Below are positions 36,136 through 45,520 of a stretch of DNA of 64,000 bases, in pieces. How positions within the stretch are numbered: position 1 is the stretch's first letter; the number at the start of each line of letters is the position of its first letter. The DNA is from Larsenimonas rhizosphaerae (GTDB lineage Bacteria; Pseudomonadota; Gammaproteobacteria; Pseudomonadales; Halomonadaceae): positions 1,781,096 through 1,845,095 of the forward strand of contig NZ_JAMLJK010000001.1 in the NCBI RefSeq assembly GCF_023700005.1. The letters are read 5' to 3'. A model generated the notes under the pieces. It worked only from the letters and a program-made list of their open reading frames with translations, ran no database searches and was not told the DNA's origin. The translations under genes were made by a program, and so were the position numbers.

Positions 36136-39100
36136 ATGCTATCGACCGATCAAATGCTCGACGCCGCCACCTGGCAGCAACCCCTGAATCACCTTTTCAA
36201 GCAGATCAGCGATCATTACATTGTTGATGAAGATGCCTATGTAGAGGCCCTGATCAAACTGATCTATACCGACGACCGTGATCTGAAGCGCGTCGGTGAT
36301 CAGGCTGCCACGCTGGTACGCGAAGTCCGCGCGATGGATACCTCCGTGGATTCCATCGATGAACTCCTGCAGCAATACAGCCTGGATACCCAGGAAGGTG
36401 TTCTGCTGATGTGTCTGGCAGAAGCACTGCTGCGAGTACCGGACCCGGCTACCGCTGATGCACTGATTGATGACAAGCTGGGTGTGGCCGACTGGAAGTC
36501 CCATCTGGGCAAGAGCGAGTCATGGTTTGTCAATGCCTCGACCTGGGGTCTTTTGACCACCGGGAACGTCCTCAAGATGGACAAGCCGAAAGATGGCCGA
36601 CCGGCGACCTTCATCAACAGGATGGTCAACCGGATGGGCGAGCCGGTTATTCGTCAGGCCATGATGCAGGCCATGAAGGTCATGGGGCGCCAGTTTGTCC
36701 TGGGGAGAGATGTCAACGAAGCCCTCAAGCGATCAAAGCCCCTGTTCAACAAGGGCTATACCTATTCCTACGACATGCTTGGCGAGGCAGCACTGACCCG
36801 CAAGGATGCCAAACGCTATTTCGACGATTATGCCCGCGCCATTGAAGCCGTTGGCGGAGCTGTCAAAAAGCTGGGTGATACCACACCGTCACCGTCCGTA
36901 TCGATCAAGCTGTCCGCCCTGCACCCGCGCTATGAATTCGCACGGCGCACCCAGGTCCTTGAAGAGTTGTCGGCTACCGTACGTGAACTGGTTAAGATGG
37001 CCCGGGAACGTGACGTTGCACTGACCATCGATGCAGAAGAAGTAGATCGTCTCGAGCTGTCACTGGAAGTATTCCGGGCCGTTTACAGCCACGCCGTGTG
37101 CAAGGGCTGGGGCAAGTTCGGACTGGTAGTACAGGCATATTCCTCACGTGCCCTGCCCGTCCTTCAGTGGATGAACCGGCTGGCTGACGAACAGGGCGAC
37201 GAAATTCCGATTCGTCTGGTCAAGGGAGCGTACTGGGATACCGAAATCAAGGAATCCCAGCAGATCGGCGTGGAAGCCTACCCGGTATTTACGCGCAAGG
37301 CCTGCAGCGATATTTCCTATCTGGCCTGCGCCAAGTTCCTGCTGTCGGAAAACACCGACGGACGCATCTTCCCCCAGTTTGCGACCCACAACGCGCACAC
37401 CATCAGTGCCGTGCTGGATCTTGCCGGTAAACGCAATCGTCCCTTCGAATTCCAGCGACTGCACGGCATGGGTGAGGCGCTCTATGATGCAGCGCTCAAG
37501 CGTGCGCCGAAGGGCACCTACTGCCGAATCTATGCCCCGGTAGGCGCTCACAAGGATCTACTGCCCTACCTGGTCCGACGCCTGCTTGAAAATGGCGCAA
37601 ACTCCTCGTTTGTCCATCAGCTGGTCGACCCCAAGGTGCCTGTCGAGGACCTGTGCATCCATCCGGTGGATACGCTCAGGCAGTACGCGTCCTATTCCAA
37701 CCGTCGCATTCCGCTACCGCCCAATATCTATGGCTCAGGCCGTCGGAATTCAAAAGGTGTGAACTTGAATATCAACAGTCAATACCAGCCGCTCGTCGAT
37801 GACATGGCCCGTTTCATGGACAAGCAATATTATTATCGCCCGCTGCTCGGCTTTGATGTGCCCGAGGATGATTCACAGGTCAAAAAGGTCATCTCTCCGT
37901 ACGACCATGAGCAGGTAGTCGGCAGCATCCAGTGGACAACTGCCAGCCAAGCCGAGAAGGCCGTCGAAGCGGCATGGAAGGCGTTCCCGGGCTGGGATGC
38001 CACCCCGGTTGAAGAGCGTAGCGCCATTCTTGAGCGCTTCGCGGACAAGCTTGAAGCCAACATGGCCGAGCTGATGGCCCTGTGTACTCGTGAAGGCGGC
38101 AAGCTGCTGACTGACGGTGTCGACGAGATTCGCGAGGCCGTGGACTTTGCCCGTTATTATGCAGCCCGTGCCCGTGAAGTGTTCGGCGAAGCCACCCTGC
38201 TTCCGGGGCCGACCGGTGAGTCCAACGAACTCATGATGATGGGCCGAGGTGTATTTGCCACCATCAGCCCATGGAACTTCCCGGTTGCGATCTTCTGCGG
38301 TCAGACCATCGCCGCAGCCGTCGCCGGTAACACCGTGCTTGCCAAGCCGGCAGAGCAGACGTCGCTGGTAGCTTCGCGTGTCATCGAACTGCTGCATGAA
38401 GCAGGCATGCCGAAGGACGTGGTCCAGCTGCTGCCCGGCGACGGTCCGACGGTCGGCGCGGTCCTGTCCAGCGACCCGCGCATCACCGGTATTGCCTTCA
38501 CCGGCTCGACTCACACCGCCCAGATCATCAACCGCTCGCTGGCCGCGCGCGAAAATGCCGCCCTGCCGACACTGATCGCTGAAACCGGCGGTCTTAATGC
38601 CATGATTGTCGATTCCACGGCCCTGCCGGAACAGGTGGTATCCGACGTAGTGGGCTCAAGCTTCCAGAGTGCAGGCCAGCGGTGCTCTGCCCTGCGCGTA
38701 CTGTATGTTCAGGAAGACGTGGCCGATCGGGTAATCGACACCCTCAAGGGAGCCATGGCAGAACTCAGCGTCGGTGACCCGTCACTGCTGTCTACCGATG
38801 TCGGGCCGGTCATCGATGAAGATGCACGCAAGGGCCTGCAGGCACATATCGACAAGCTCAAGGGTGAAAATCGGCTGGTAGCCGAAACGCCGGTCGATGA
38901 GTCCATCGTGTCCAAGGGCTCGTTCATTGCACCTACTGCCTTCAAAATTGATGGTATCGATACGCTGGAGACCGAGCAGTTCGGGCCGATACTCCACATT
39001 GCCACTTTCAAGGCATCCGAGATAGACCAGGTGATTGATACCATCAATGCCAAGGGCTTTGGCCTCACCTTTGGTGTACACAGCCGCAACGAATCGTTCA

Positions 39101-39327
39101 CACGCCACGTCGCGGGACGCATTCGTGTCGGCAACGTGTACGTCAACCGAAACATCATCGGTGCGGTGGTTGGCGTACAACCCTTCGGTGGTCAGGGCTT
39201 CTCCGGTACCGGCCCCAAGGCAGGTGGTCCCCACTACCTGTTGCGGTTCGGTACGGAACAGACCCGTACCATCAATACGGCAGCGCTGGGCGGAAACGCC
39301 TCCCTGCTGGCACTGGGTGACGAATAG
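36136..39327 (+). CDS. putA: Bifunctional proline dehydrogenase / P5C dehydrogenase PutA
   Basis: A 1063-residue enzyme that oxidises proline to glutamate in two steps with substrate channelling. The flavin-dependent proline dehydrogenase barrel (about residues 100-470) has SIKLSALHPRYE, RLVKGAYWDTEIK and CRIYAPVGAHKDLL. The NAD-dependent aldehyde dehydrogenase (about 550-1020) has ISPWNFPVAIF, the catalytic Glu in AETGG, and the catalytic Cys in SAGQRCSALRV. It lacks the N-terminal ribbon-helix-helix of E. coli PutA, so it cannot self-repress, which fits an upstream AraC regulator. ATG 36136 has AGAGGA 6 bases upstream; the open frame to 35851 overlaps the araC gene and is spurious. Confidence 0.97.
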   Translation: MLSTDQMLDAATWQQPLNHLFKQISDHYIVDEDAYVEALIKLIYTDDRDLKRVGDQAATLVREVRAMDTSVDSIDELLQQYSLDTQEGVLLMCLAEALLRVPDPATADALIDDKLGVADWKSHLGKSESWFVNASTWGLLTTGNVLKMDKPKDGRPATFINRMVNRMGEPVIRQAMMQAMKVMGRQFVLGRDVNEALKRSKPLFNKGYTYSYDMLGEAALTRKDAKRYFDDYARAIEAVGGAVKKLGDTTPSPSVSIKLSALHPRYEFARRTQVLEELSATVRELVKMARERDVALTIDAEEVDRLELSLEVFRAVYSHAVCKGWGKFGLVVQAYSSRALPVLQWMNRLADEQGDEIPIRLVKGAYWDTEIKESQQIGVEAYPVFTRKACSDISYLACAKFLLSENTDGRIFPQFATHNAHTISAVLDLAGKRNRPFEFQRLHGMGEALYDAALKRAPKGTYCRIYAPVGAHKDLLPYLVRRLLENGANSSFVHQLVDPKVPVEDLCIHPVDTLRQYASYSNRRIPLPPNIYGSGRRNSKGVNLNINSQYQPLVDDMARFMDKQYYYRPLLGFDVPEDDSQVKKVISPYDHEQVVGSIQWTTASQAEKAVEAAWKAFPGWDATPVEERSAILERFADKLEANMAELMALCTREGGKLLTDGVDEIREAVDFARYYAARAREVFGEATLLPGPTGESNELMMMGRGVFATISPWNFPVAIFCGQTIAAAVAGNTVLAKPAEQTSLVASRVIELLHEAGMPKDVVQLLPGDGPTVGAVLSSDPRITGIAFTGSTHTAQIINRSLAARENAALPTLIAETGGLNAMIVDSTALPEQVVSDVVGSSFQSAGQRCSALRVLYVQEDVADRVIDTLKGAMAELSVGDPSLLSTDVGPVIDEDARKGLQAHIDKLKGENRLVAETPVDESIVSKGSFIAPTAFKIDGIDTLETEQFGPILHIATFKASEIDQVIDTINAKGFGLTFGVHSRNESFTRHVAGRIRVGNVYVNRNIIGAVVGVQPFGGQGFSGTGPKAGGPHYLLRFGTEQTRTINTAALGGNASLLALGDE

Positions 39328-39341
39328 GTAATAGCCCCAGG

Positions 39342-39369
39342 CGAGCACGGCACCTGTCTGCCGTGCTCG
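39342..39369 (+). repeat. Intercistronic hairpin between putA and putP
   Basis: A perfect 11-bp stem, CGAGCACGGCA with its complement and loop CCTGTC, lies 15 bases past the putA stop and 27 before the putP ATG. It is followed by TATAACAATAA rather than a T-run, so partial termination or mRNA stabilisation of the putA part is more likely than a full stop. Confidence 0.5.
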
Positions 39370-39395
39370 TATAACAATAACCCGAGGAACATACC

Positions 39396-40877
39396 ATGAT
39401 TGAAAACAGTTTACTGATTGGCATAACGTTCGCCGTCTACCTGCTTCTTATGCTGGGGATCGGTGTACTCGCCTACAAGCGCACCAGTGATTTATCCGAC
39501 TACATTCTCGGCGGCCGTTCGCTGGGCCCCTGGACCTCGGCCATTTCTGCCGGCGCGTCCGACATGTCAGGCTGGTTGCTGCTCGGCCTGCCTGGCGCGG
39601 CCTACATGAGTGGCCTCTCCGCAGCCTGGATCGGCTTTGGCCTGCTGGCAGGTACCTGGCTGAACTGGCTGCTGGTAGCGCGCCGTCTGCGCATCTACAG
39701 CTTCGTGGCCAGCGACTCCCTGACACTGCCCGAGTACTTCGAGCGGCGCTTCCGGGACAACAGCCACGCCATTCGCGTTATCTCGGCCATCTTCATCCTG
39801 GTATTCTTCCTTTTCTACACAAGCTCCGGGCTGGTTGCCGGCGGCAAGCTGTTCAATACCGTTTTCGGGATCGATTACTTCTGGGCGGTCACCTTCGGCA
39901 CGATTGCCATCATTTCCTACACCTTCTTTGGCGGGTTCCTTGCGGTTTCATGGACCGACCTTATCCAGGGTCTGATGATGGCCGCTGCGCTGGTTGTAGT
40001 GCCAATCGTAGCCGTGTTCGACATGGGTGGGATCAGCAATTCCATTGCCCGTATCAATGCGGAAAATCCGTTGCTGCTTGAGTGGTTCCGTGACGCAGCG
40101 ACCGGCGACAACCTGACCTGGATTGCCATTGTCTCTTCCCTGGCATGGGGACTTGGCTATTTCGGCCAGCCGCATATTCTGGCGCGCTTTTCCGCCATCC
40201 GCAGCCCGGACGATGTGCCCACCGCACGCCGCATTGCCGTGATCTGGTCCATGCTGGGTCTGGTTGCTGCCGTCTGCATCGGCCTGCTGGGACTGGTTTA
40301 CGTACCGCGCGATCTGGCAGATGGTGAAAAGATCTTCATGATCATGGTCAACTTCATCTTCCATCCTGCGGTCGCCGGCATCCTGCTTGCCGCCATTCTG
40401 GCGGCGGTCATGTCAACCGCGGACTCACAGCTGCTGGTCTCTTCCTCGGCACTGGCTGATGACTTCTACAAGGCTCTGTTCCGCAAGGATGCCTCGCAGA
40501 AGGAGCTCATGTGGGTTGGCCGCATATCGGTACTGGGCATTGCCCTGCTGGCCTACCTCCTGGCCCTTAACCCGGATGCCAGCGTTCTGACTCTGGTGTC
40601 CTATGCCTGGGCCGGCTTTGGTGCTGCCTTTGGTCCGTCACTCATCCTGTCCCTGTACTGGAAGCGCATGAACCGCTGGGGTGCCCTCGCAGGCATTCTG
40701 GTCGGTGGCATTACGGTACTGGTATGGTCCGAGTTGAGTGGTGGTATCTTTGATCTGTACGAGATTGTTCCGGGTGTGATCTTCTCCTACATCGCGATCA
40801 TTGTCGTCTCGCTCATGACCAAGGAGCCGGATGAGGCCATCAGGAAAGAGTTCGACAGCGTCGTAAACCAGCGCTGA
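39396..40877 (+). CDS. putP: Sodium/proline symporter PutP
   Basis: A 493-residue transporter of the sodium:solute symporter family with about 13 membrane segments. PutP landmarks are DYILGGRSLGPW near the start, SAGASDMSGWLLLGLPG, FLFYTSSGLVAGGKLF and AAVMSTADSQLLVSSSAL. It follows putA by 68 bases and supplies its substrate; in a halophile it may also take up proline as an osmolyte. GAGGA precedes the ATG. Confidence 0.97.
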   Translation: MIENSLLIGITFAVYLLLMLGIGVLAYKRTSDLSDYILGGRSLGPWTSAISAGASDMSGWLLLGLPGAAYMSGLSAAWIGFGLLAGTWLNWLLVARRLRIYSFVASDSLTLPEYFERRFRDNSHAIRVISAIFILVFFLFYTSSGLVAGGKLFNTVFGIDYFWAVTFGTIAIISYTFFGGFLAVSWTDLIQGLMMAAALVVVPIVAVFDMGGISNSIARINAENPLLLEWFRDAATGDNLTWIAIVSSLAWGLGYFGQPHILARFSAIRSPDDVPTARRIAVIWSMLGLVAAVCIGLLGLVYVPRDLADGEKIFMIMVNFIFHPAVAGILLAAILAAVMSTADSQLLVSSSALADDFYKALFRKDASQKELMWVGRISVLGIALLAYLLALNPDASVLTLVSYAWAGFGAAFGPSLILSLYWKRMNRWGALAGILVGGITVLVWSELSGGIFDLYEIVPGVIFSYIAIIVVSLMTKEPDEAIRKEFDSVVNQR

Positions 40878-40891
40878 TACGAACTGTCGTG

Positions 40892-40918
40892 AAAAGCCCG
40901 CCTTGTGCGGGCTTTTTT
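40892..40918 (+). terminator. Intrinsic terminator of putP
   Basis: A 10-bp stem AAAAGCCCGC/GCGGGCTTTT followed by Ts, 14 bases past the putP stop. Confidence 0.92.
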
Positions 40919-41257
40919 GTGCCAAAGGTCCAAGGCGCTTTACAGCACGCGTTTGGTAAAATCACCTGCAGAGCCCGCCCTCACACGGACGCAGTGGTAT
41001 TGAAATGGCGATGTACCAGCCATGTTGCTGCCCAACATCGTCAAAGTCTGAGGTGTCTGAAAGTGCTTCCAATCGAAAATGGCGCCAGCCAGCTCCTCAG
41101 CCACGCAGGAAAATGCCCTCCGGCCTGATTCCACCACGTGCCACCGCCCGAGGTACTCGTGTGAACCTGCATCAAGGCTGCACTCCTGCACACGCTCGTT
41201 TCACGTCCCACTGGCTCATCAGGGAAATCATGCCTGCTCACACCGAAGTGCAGACGT
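40919..41257. other. Intergenic stretch without a supported gene
   Basis: This 339-base gap lies between two terminators, facing from putP and from the membrane protein gene at 41306. Open frames on both strands here (for example 41005-41259 plus) lack a ribosome site, and their translations are low-complexity and Cys/Pro/Arg-rich. I see no RNA gene, repeat or promoter I would defend. Confidence 0.5.
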
Positions 41258-41285
41258 AAAAAAGCCCGGAAGAAACCGGGCTTTT
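41258..41285 (-). terminator. Intrinsic terminator of the 91-residue membrane protein gene
   Basis: A 9-bp stem AAAGCCCGG/CCGGGCTTT with loop AAGAAA and a minus-strand T-run, 20 bases past the stop at 41306. Confidence 0.88.
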
Positions 41286-41305
41286 CACTACGGCGACGCC
41301 AGGGT

Positions 41306-41581
41306 TCAATGAACCTTGCTGAGCGCCCAGACCATGACCTTCTGGACCACATAGGCGATGATCGCCAGGAGGATCAGGGTGAGAAACATTGAAATGGGAC
41401 GAACAATCAAAGTGGCGACCAGCACACCCACCACACCACTCCACAGATAACGGTCATTGTCATCTACCTTGAGCGCATCGGGCACCCATTTTTCAACAAA
41501 CCGACCAAACCCGCCATCCCAGTTCTTGAAGGCGAAAAATGCGACCAGACCGCATACCACTATCCAGATCAACGCTACCAT
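41306..41581 (-). CDS. Small membrane protein of unknown function
   Basis: A 91-residue protein with an N-terminal membrane segment (MVALIWIVVCGLVAFFAF) and a second, longer hydrophobic region at about residues 47-80. The charged loop between them contains KVDDNDRYLWSG. GGAGAGAAAGA before the ATG is a good ribosome site. It lies 58 bases after the metallo-hydrolase gene on the same strand and may share its transcript. I do not recognise the family. Confidence 0.75.
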   Translation of the reverse strand: MVALIWIVVCGLVAFFAFKNWDGGFGRFVEKWVPDALKVDDNDRYLWSGVVGVLVATLIVRPISMFLTLILLAIIAYVVQKVMVWALSKVH

Positions 41582-41639
41582 TCTTTCTCTCCATTACAGT
41601 CAACAGTCATCAGCGACGCCAGCGGCGCCATCAGGGGCA

Positions 41640-42290
41640 TCACGCCAGAACGTGATCGCCTACAAAGGGGTTGCTACGACGCTCCTCTCCCAGCGTCGAC
41701 GGCGCACCGTGACCGGGAATAAAGCGCAGATCATCCCCCAGCGGCCACAGTGTTTCAACAATCGAGCGGATCAGGGTGCCATGATCACCTCCGGGAAGAT
41801 CAGTACGCCCTATCGACCCCTGGAACAACACGTCTCCGGTTTGCGCCAGACGCGCCTGTTCATCCACATAAATCACATGCCCGGGTGCATGACCGGGGCA
41901 ATGATAAACCCTGAGCGTCCGCTTGCCGATGACAATCTCGTCACCCTGCGTCAGCCAGCGGTCGATGGTAAACGGTGCCGGCGACGGAAAACCGAACCGG
42001 GCAGCCTGCATGGCCAGATTGGACAACAACGGCTCATCCGCCTGATGAGGACCGGTCACCGGCACATCATAATGGGCCACCATGTCAGCCACTGCCCCGA
42101 CATGATCCAGATGGCAGTGCGTCAACAGGATGCCCGTTACCTTGATGCCCAGTTCCGACACCGTCGCGATGATGCGCTCCGGCTCACCACCCGGATCGAC
42201 AATGGCACCTTCAAGCGTGTCATCGCAGTAAAGGACCGTACAGTTCTGGGCAAAGGGGGTAACCGTAATGCACGCATACTTGAGAGTCAT
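41640..42290 (-). CDS. ycbL: MBL-fold metallo-hydrolase, YcbL/glyoxalase II-like
   Basis: A 216-residue metallo-beta-lactamase-fold hydrolase. The metal motif is THCHLDHVG (HxHxDH), followed by the third His in GHAPGH, the bridging Asp in TGDVLFQGSIGRTDLPGGD, and the last His in IPGHG. The length and GSIGRTDLPGGD block match YcbL, a short type-II glyoxalase without the glutathione-binding C-terminal domain. Its substrate may be S-lactoylglutathione or another thioester. Confidence 0.9.
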   Translation of the reverse strand: MTLKYACITVTPFAQNCTVLYCDDTLEGAIVDPGGEPERIIATVSELGIKVTGILLTHCHLDHVGAVADMVAHYDVPVTGPHQADEPLLSNLAMQAARFGFPSPAPFTIDRWLTQGDEIVIGKRTLRVYHCPGHAPGHVIYVDEQARLAQTGDVLFQGSIGRTDLPGGDHGTLIRSIVETLWPLGDDLRFIPGHGAPSTLGEERRSNPFVGDHVLA

Positions 42291-42524
42291 GGGGAAATAT
42301 CGCCCGCATTTTCAATGAATGTAAAATGAAAAGAGTACCCCTCGAGCCGCCGTCGGCGCAATTTCATTCCTTGCCCACCCACATTTCTTCAAATAATTTC
42401 ATGGCTGGGCCTTGAAAGATGCATCGGCCATCACAACGTAGTGATGCAAGGAACGCCAGGGCATACAAAGATCCCTGTCCTGGCCTCAAGAGCACCCGAC
42501 ATGCATCCGTTTCAAGGACATATT

Positions 42525-43007
42525 ATGCAAATCGAACAGAACAAGGTCGTCGCCTTTCATTACACACTCAAGAACGACGCCGGTGAAGTTCTCGACAGCT
42601 CTGAAGGCCGTGAGCCCCTGACCTACCTGCATGGCGCGGGCAACATTGTTCCGGGCCTTGAAAAGGAACTGGCAGGCAAGACTGCGGGTGACAAGCTGGA
42701 AGTTCGCGTTGAATCCGAAGAAGGCTACGGTGAAATCCAGCCGGCCCTCGTTCAGGAAGTACCGCGCGATGCCTTCCAGGGCGTTGAAAACGTCGAGCCG
42801 GGCATGCAGTTTCAGGCACAGACTGAAGGCGGCCCGCTGCTGGTTACCGTCAAGGACGTTCAGGGCGATACCGTGACCGTGGATGGCAACCATCCGCTGG
42901 CCGGCGAGCCGCTCAACTTTGACGTCAGCATCGAAGACGTTCGCGATGCCAGCGCTGAAGAAGTAGAACATGGTCACGTGCATGGCGAAGACGGCCACGA
43001 GCACTGA
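42525..43007 (+). CDS. slyD: FKBP-type peptidyl-prolyl isomerase SlyD
   Basis: A 160-residue prolyl isomerase and chaperone. The FKBP domain is split by the insert-in-flap domain (about residues 68-125, VPRDAFQGVENVEPG onward). The C-terminal tail is short and His-rich (EEVEHGHVHGEDGHEH) and likely binds nickel or other metals, less extended than in E. coli SlyD. ATG 42525 has AAGGA 7 bases upstream and the family start MQIEQNKVVAFHYTL. A terminator follows directly. Confidence 0.95.
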   Translation: MQIEQNKVVAFHYTLKNDAGEVLDSSEGREPLTYLHGAGNIVPGLEKELAGKTAGDKLEVRVESEEGYGEIQPALVQEVPRDAFQGVENVEPGMQFQAQTEGGPLLVTVKDVQGDTVTVDGNHPLAGEPLNFDVSIEDVRDASAEEVEHGHVHGEDGHEH

Positions 43008-43033
43008 TACGGCTTGAACGCCACTGAAGTACC

Positions 43034-43061
43034 AAGGGCAGCGCTTCGGCGCTGCCCTTTT
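43034..43061 (+). terminator. Intrinsic terminator of slyD
   Basis: An 11-bp stem AAGGGCAGCGC/GCGCTGCCCTT with loop TTCG and a short T-run. Confidence 0.88.
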
Positions 43062-43112
43062 ACGTGCTAGATTGCATGTTTCATTTCTATCGGTTGTGGA
43101 GCATCAACGGTC

Positions 43113-44510
43113 ATGGCCTGGACCCTACCCAAACACCTGCGTGATGTACTTGAACGTGGCCTTGATCGTCAGGTTCGCCTCGCCGTTACCGGGCTTTCCC
43201 GGGCCGGCAAGACCGCTTTTTTGACCTCCCTCATCAATCAGCTTCGCCACGCCGGCCTGGATGCACAGCTCGAGCTGGTCAGTGCCGTACGTGAACACCG
43301 GCTGCTTGGCGCCCAGCGTGTAGACCAGCCGGACCTTTCCATCCCCCGCTTTCCTTACGACGAGGCAATGGCCAGTCTTCAGGCATCGCCCGCTGCATGG
43401 CCTACGCCAACACGCGGCATGAGTGAGCTTCGTCTGGCCATCAAGTACCGCACGCGCCGAGCGTCACGCCACCTGACCGGTGAAGAAGCCACACTGACGC
43501 TGGATCTGATCGATTATCCAGGAGAGTGGCTGCTGGACCTGCCCATGCTTCAGCAGGACTTTCATGACTGGAGCGGCACCATGGCCTCCTTGATGACTCC
43601 GGAGCGCCGCGCCTTCATGAGCACCTGGCTTGAAAAGGCGTCGGCACACACTCCCGATTCAGTAGTCGAGGAACAGACGCTGGCCGAACTGGCGGCCCAC
43701 TATACCGATGGGTTGCATCAGGCCCGGCGCGACGGCGGGTTTTACTTTATTCAGCCAGGACGCTTTTTGTTGCCCGGTGAACTCAGGGATGCCCCGGTAC
43801 TGCAATTCTATCCGCTGGTCCAGCTGGAGGGCTGGTCACGCGAAGCACTGGACGCACTGCCGGCAGACAGCCTGTATCAAACGCTCAAGGCCCGCTTCGA
43901 GCACTATAAAAGGCACGTCATTACGCCCTTCTACAAGAGCTACTTCCAGCGATTTGACCGTCAGGTGGTGCTGGTCGACGTGCTGACCGCACTCAACAGC
44001 GGCCCGGCCGTCTTCAATGAATTGCGTTATACCATGAACGCCTTGATGCAAAGCTTCAACTATGGACGCAATGGGCTATTCAGCCGACTGTTTACCCCGC
44101 GAATCGATCGTCTGGCCATTGCAGCGACCAAGGCAGATCACGTCACACCGGACCAGCACGATGCCCTTCAGACCCTGTTGAGCACGCTGATGTCCCAGCC
44201 ACTGCAGGACATGCGCTATGCCAATATTCCGGCACGCGCCTTCGCACTGGCTTCCATACGCGCGACCACCGTCAAGAAGCTTGAAAACGTCACTCCGAAT
44301 GCACTTGCCCTGAGTGGCAGAACGCTTGAAGACCAGGAGGTACTGCTTTTTCCGGGGGATGTTCCATCGACACTGCCGGATGAGACCTTCTGGGCGCGCC
44401 AGGGATTTTCCTTTACCCCCTTTCATCCGGCCCGACACACCAGTGGGGCCCTGCCTCATATTCGTATGGACGCGTTGCTGGACTGGTTACTCGGAGACAA
44501 GTGGCTATGA
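43113..44510 (+). CDS. ycjX: YcjX-family P-loop GTPase-like protein
   Basis: A 465-residue DUF463 protein. The Walker A loop is GLSRAGKTAF, followed by the region DLIDYPGEWLLDLPML, which carries the DxxG-like switch. The family is stress-linked in E. coli, where ycjX and ycjF follow the phage-shock genes; a GTPase fold with a stressosome-like role has been proposed. Here no psp gene is adjacent. It overlaps ycjF by 4 bases (ATGA), so the two products probably act together at the membrane. Confidence 0.93.
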   Translation: MAWTLPKHLRDVLERGLDRQVRLAVTGLSRAGKTAFLTSLINQLRHAGLDAQLELVSAVREHRLLGAQRVDQPDLSIPRFPYDEAMASLQASPAAWPTPTRGMSELRLAIKYRTRRASRHLTGEEATLTLDLIDYPGEWLLDLPMLQQDFHDWSGTMASLMTPERRAFMSTWLEKASAHTPDSVVEEQTLAELAAHYTDGLHQARRDGGFYFIQPGRFLLPGELRDAPVLQFYPLVQLEGWSREALDALPADSLYQTLKARFEHYKRHVITPFYKSYFQRFDRQVVLVDVLTALNSGPAVFNELRYTMNALMQSFNYGRNGLFSRLFTPRIDRLAIAATKADHVTPDQHDALQTLLSTLMSQPLQDMRYANIPARAFALASIRATTVKKLENVTPNALALSGRTLEDQEVLLFPGDVPSTLPDETFWARQGFSFTPFHPARHTSGALPHIRMDALLDWLLGDKWL

Positions 44511-45520
44511 CCGACCCTCGCCCACCCCGCTATTTCGAGATGCCTGAGACCGACACTTCGGTTCACTGGAAACCTCCCCATGCCTATGACACGACCACAC
44601 CCGTGACGGTCTGGGAACCTCCGGCCTCAGCCCCGGAAAACGGCACGGACAGTGCACTGGACCGCGCACTGGCCCGGCCAGGCAAACGTCGGCGAGGCCT
44701 GTTTGCCCTTCTGGCAGGCAGCCTTGCCATCGGTACGGCACAGTGCGGTGTCGCTGTCTATGAGGCGTGGCAGTACAGTAACTGGTTCAGTGGTCTGTGG
44801 GCAGGGCTGGGTGTTCTGGCTGCCGGCTTTCTGGCCCGTGGCGTATTCAAGGAACTGAAGCGATTATCTCGACTGCGTCGCCATGCCCGCCTTCGGGAAA
44901 GGCTTGAGGATGACAGCGCGCCGGTAGGGACGCTGGATGATCTGGCACGTCACATGGGGCTTGGTCGGGATGACCCGCACCTGCTGGCGTGGCAGCAGGC
45001 ACAGGCCGATCATCATGACGAACGAGAACGACAACTCCTGTTTGAACACCATGTGCTGGCCCCACGGGACCGCGAAGCCCGGCGACTGATTACCCGCATG
45101 TCCACTGAAACTGCCGCGCTGGTCGCTATCAGCCCGATGACATTACTGGACATGGGCCTGATGGCCTGGCGCAATGTCCGTATGATCGATCGTCTTGCCA
45201 GACTCTACGGACTGGAGCTTGGCTATGCCAGCCGGCTGACCCTGTGCCGTCACGTACTGTCCAATATGGCCTTCGCCGGTGCCTCGGAGATCGCCGTGGA
45301 TATGGGTGCCGAGCTGGTCACCATGAATCTGGCCGAGAAACTCTCGAGTCGGGCCGCCCAGGGGCTTGGAAGCGGCCTGCTGAGTGCACGCCTGGGGCTT
45401 CGTACTCAGCGCATGCTGCGCCCGCTACCCTTTCGTGAAGAAGAACGCCCGCGAATCAGTCATATCCGGCGCCAGCTGTGGCAGCAGGTCAAGGGCAGCA
45501 ATGAGGCCGAGCCGCGCTAG
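44507..45520 (+). CDS. ycjF: YcjF-family membrane protein (DUF697)
   Basis: A 337-residue inner-membrane protein (TIGR01620 type). A proline-rich cytoplasmic N-terminus is followed by two membrane segments (FALLAGSLAIGTAQCGVAVY and LWAGLGVLAAGFLARGVF), a charged helical region, and the DUF697 domain with ETAALVAISPMTLLDMGLMAWRN. The ATG at 44507 overlaps the ycjX stop. Its own stop overlaps the end of the convergent ABC ATPase gene by 4 bases. Confidence 0.92.
   Translation: MTDPRPPRYFEMPETDTSVHWKPPHAYDTTTPVTVWEPPASAPENGTDSALDRALARPGKRRRGLFALLAGSLAIGTAQCGVAVYEAWQYSNWFSGLWAGLGVLAAGFLARGVFKELKRLSRLRRHARLRERLEDDSAPVGTLDDLARHMGLGRDDPHLLAWQQAQADHHDERERQLLFEHHVLAPRDREARRLITRMSTETAALVAISPMTLLDMGLMAWRNVRMIDRLARLYGLELGYASRLTLCRHVLSNMAFAGASEIAVDMGAELVTMNLAEKLSSRAAQGLGSGLLSARLGLRTQRMLRPLPFREEERPRISHIRRQLWQQVKGSNEAEPR

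Noticed and set aside
41005-41259. An 84-residue plus-strand frame ending just before a terminator hairpin
   Set aside because: There is no ribosome site, composition is Cys/Pro/Arg-rich, and the adjacent hairpin has its T-run on the other strand.
42413-42438. Heat-shock (sigma32) promoter upstream of slyD, from CTTGAAA and CCATCAC
   Set aside because: The spacing is about 10 bases, short of the 13-17 usual for sigma32, and the -10 match is poor.
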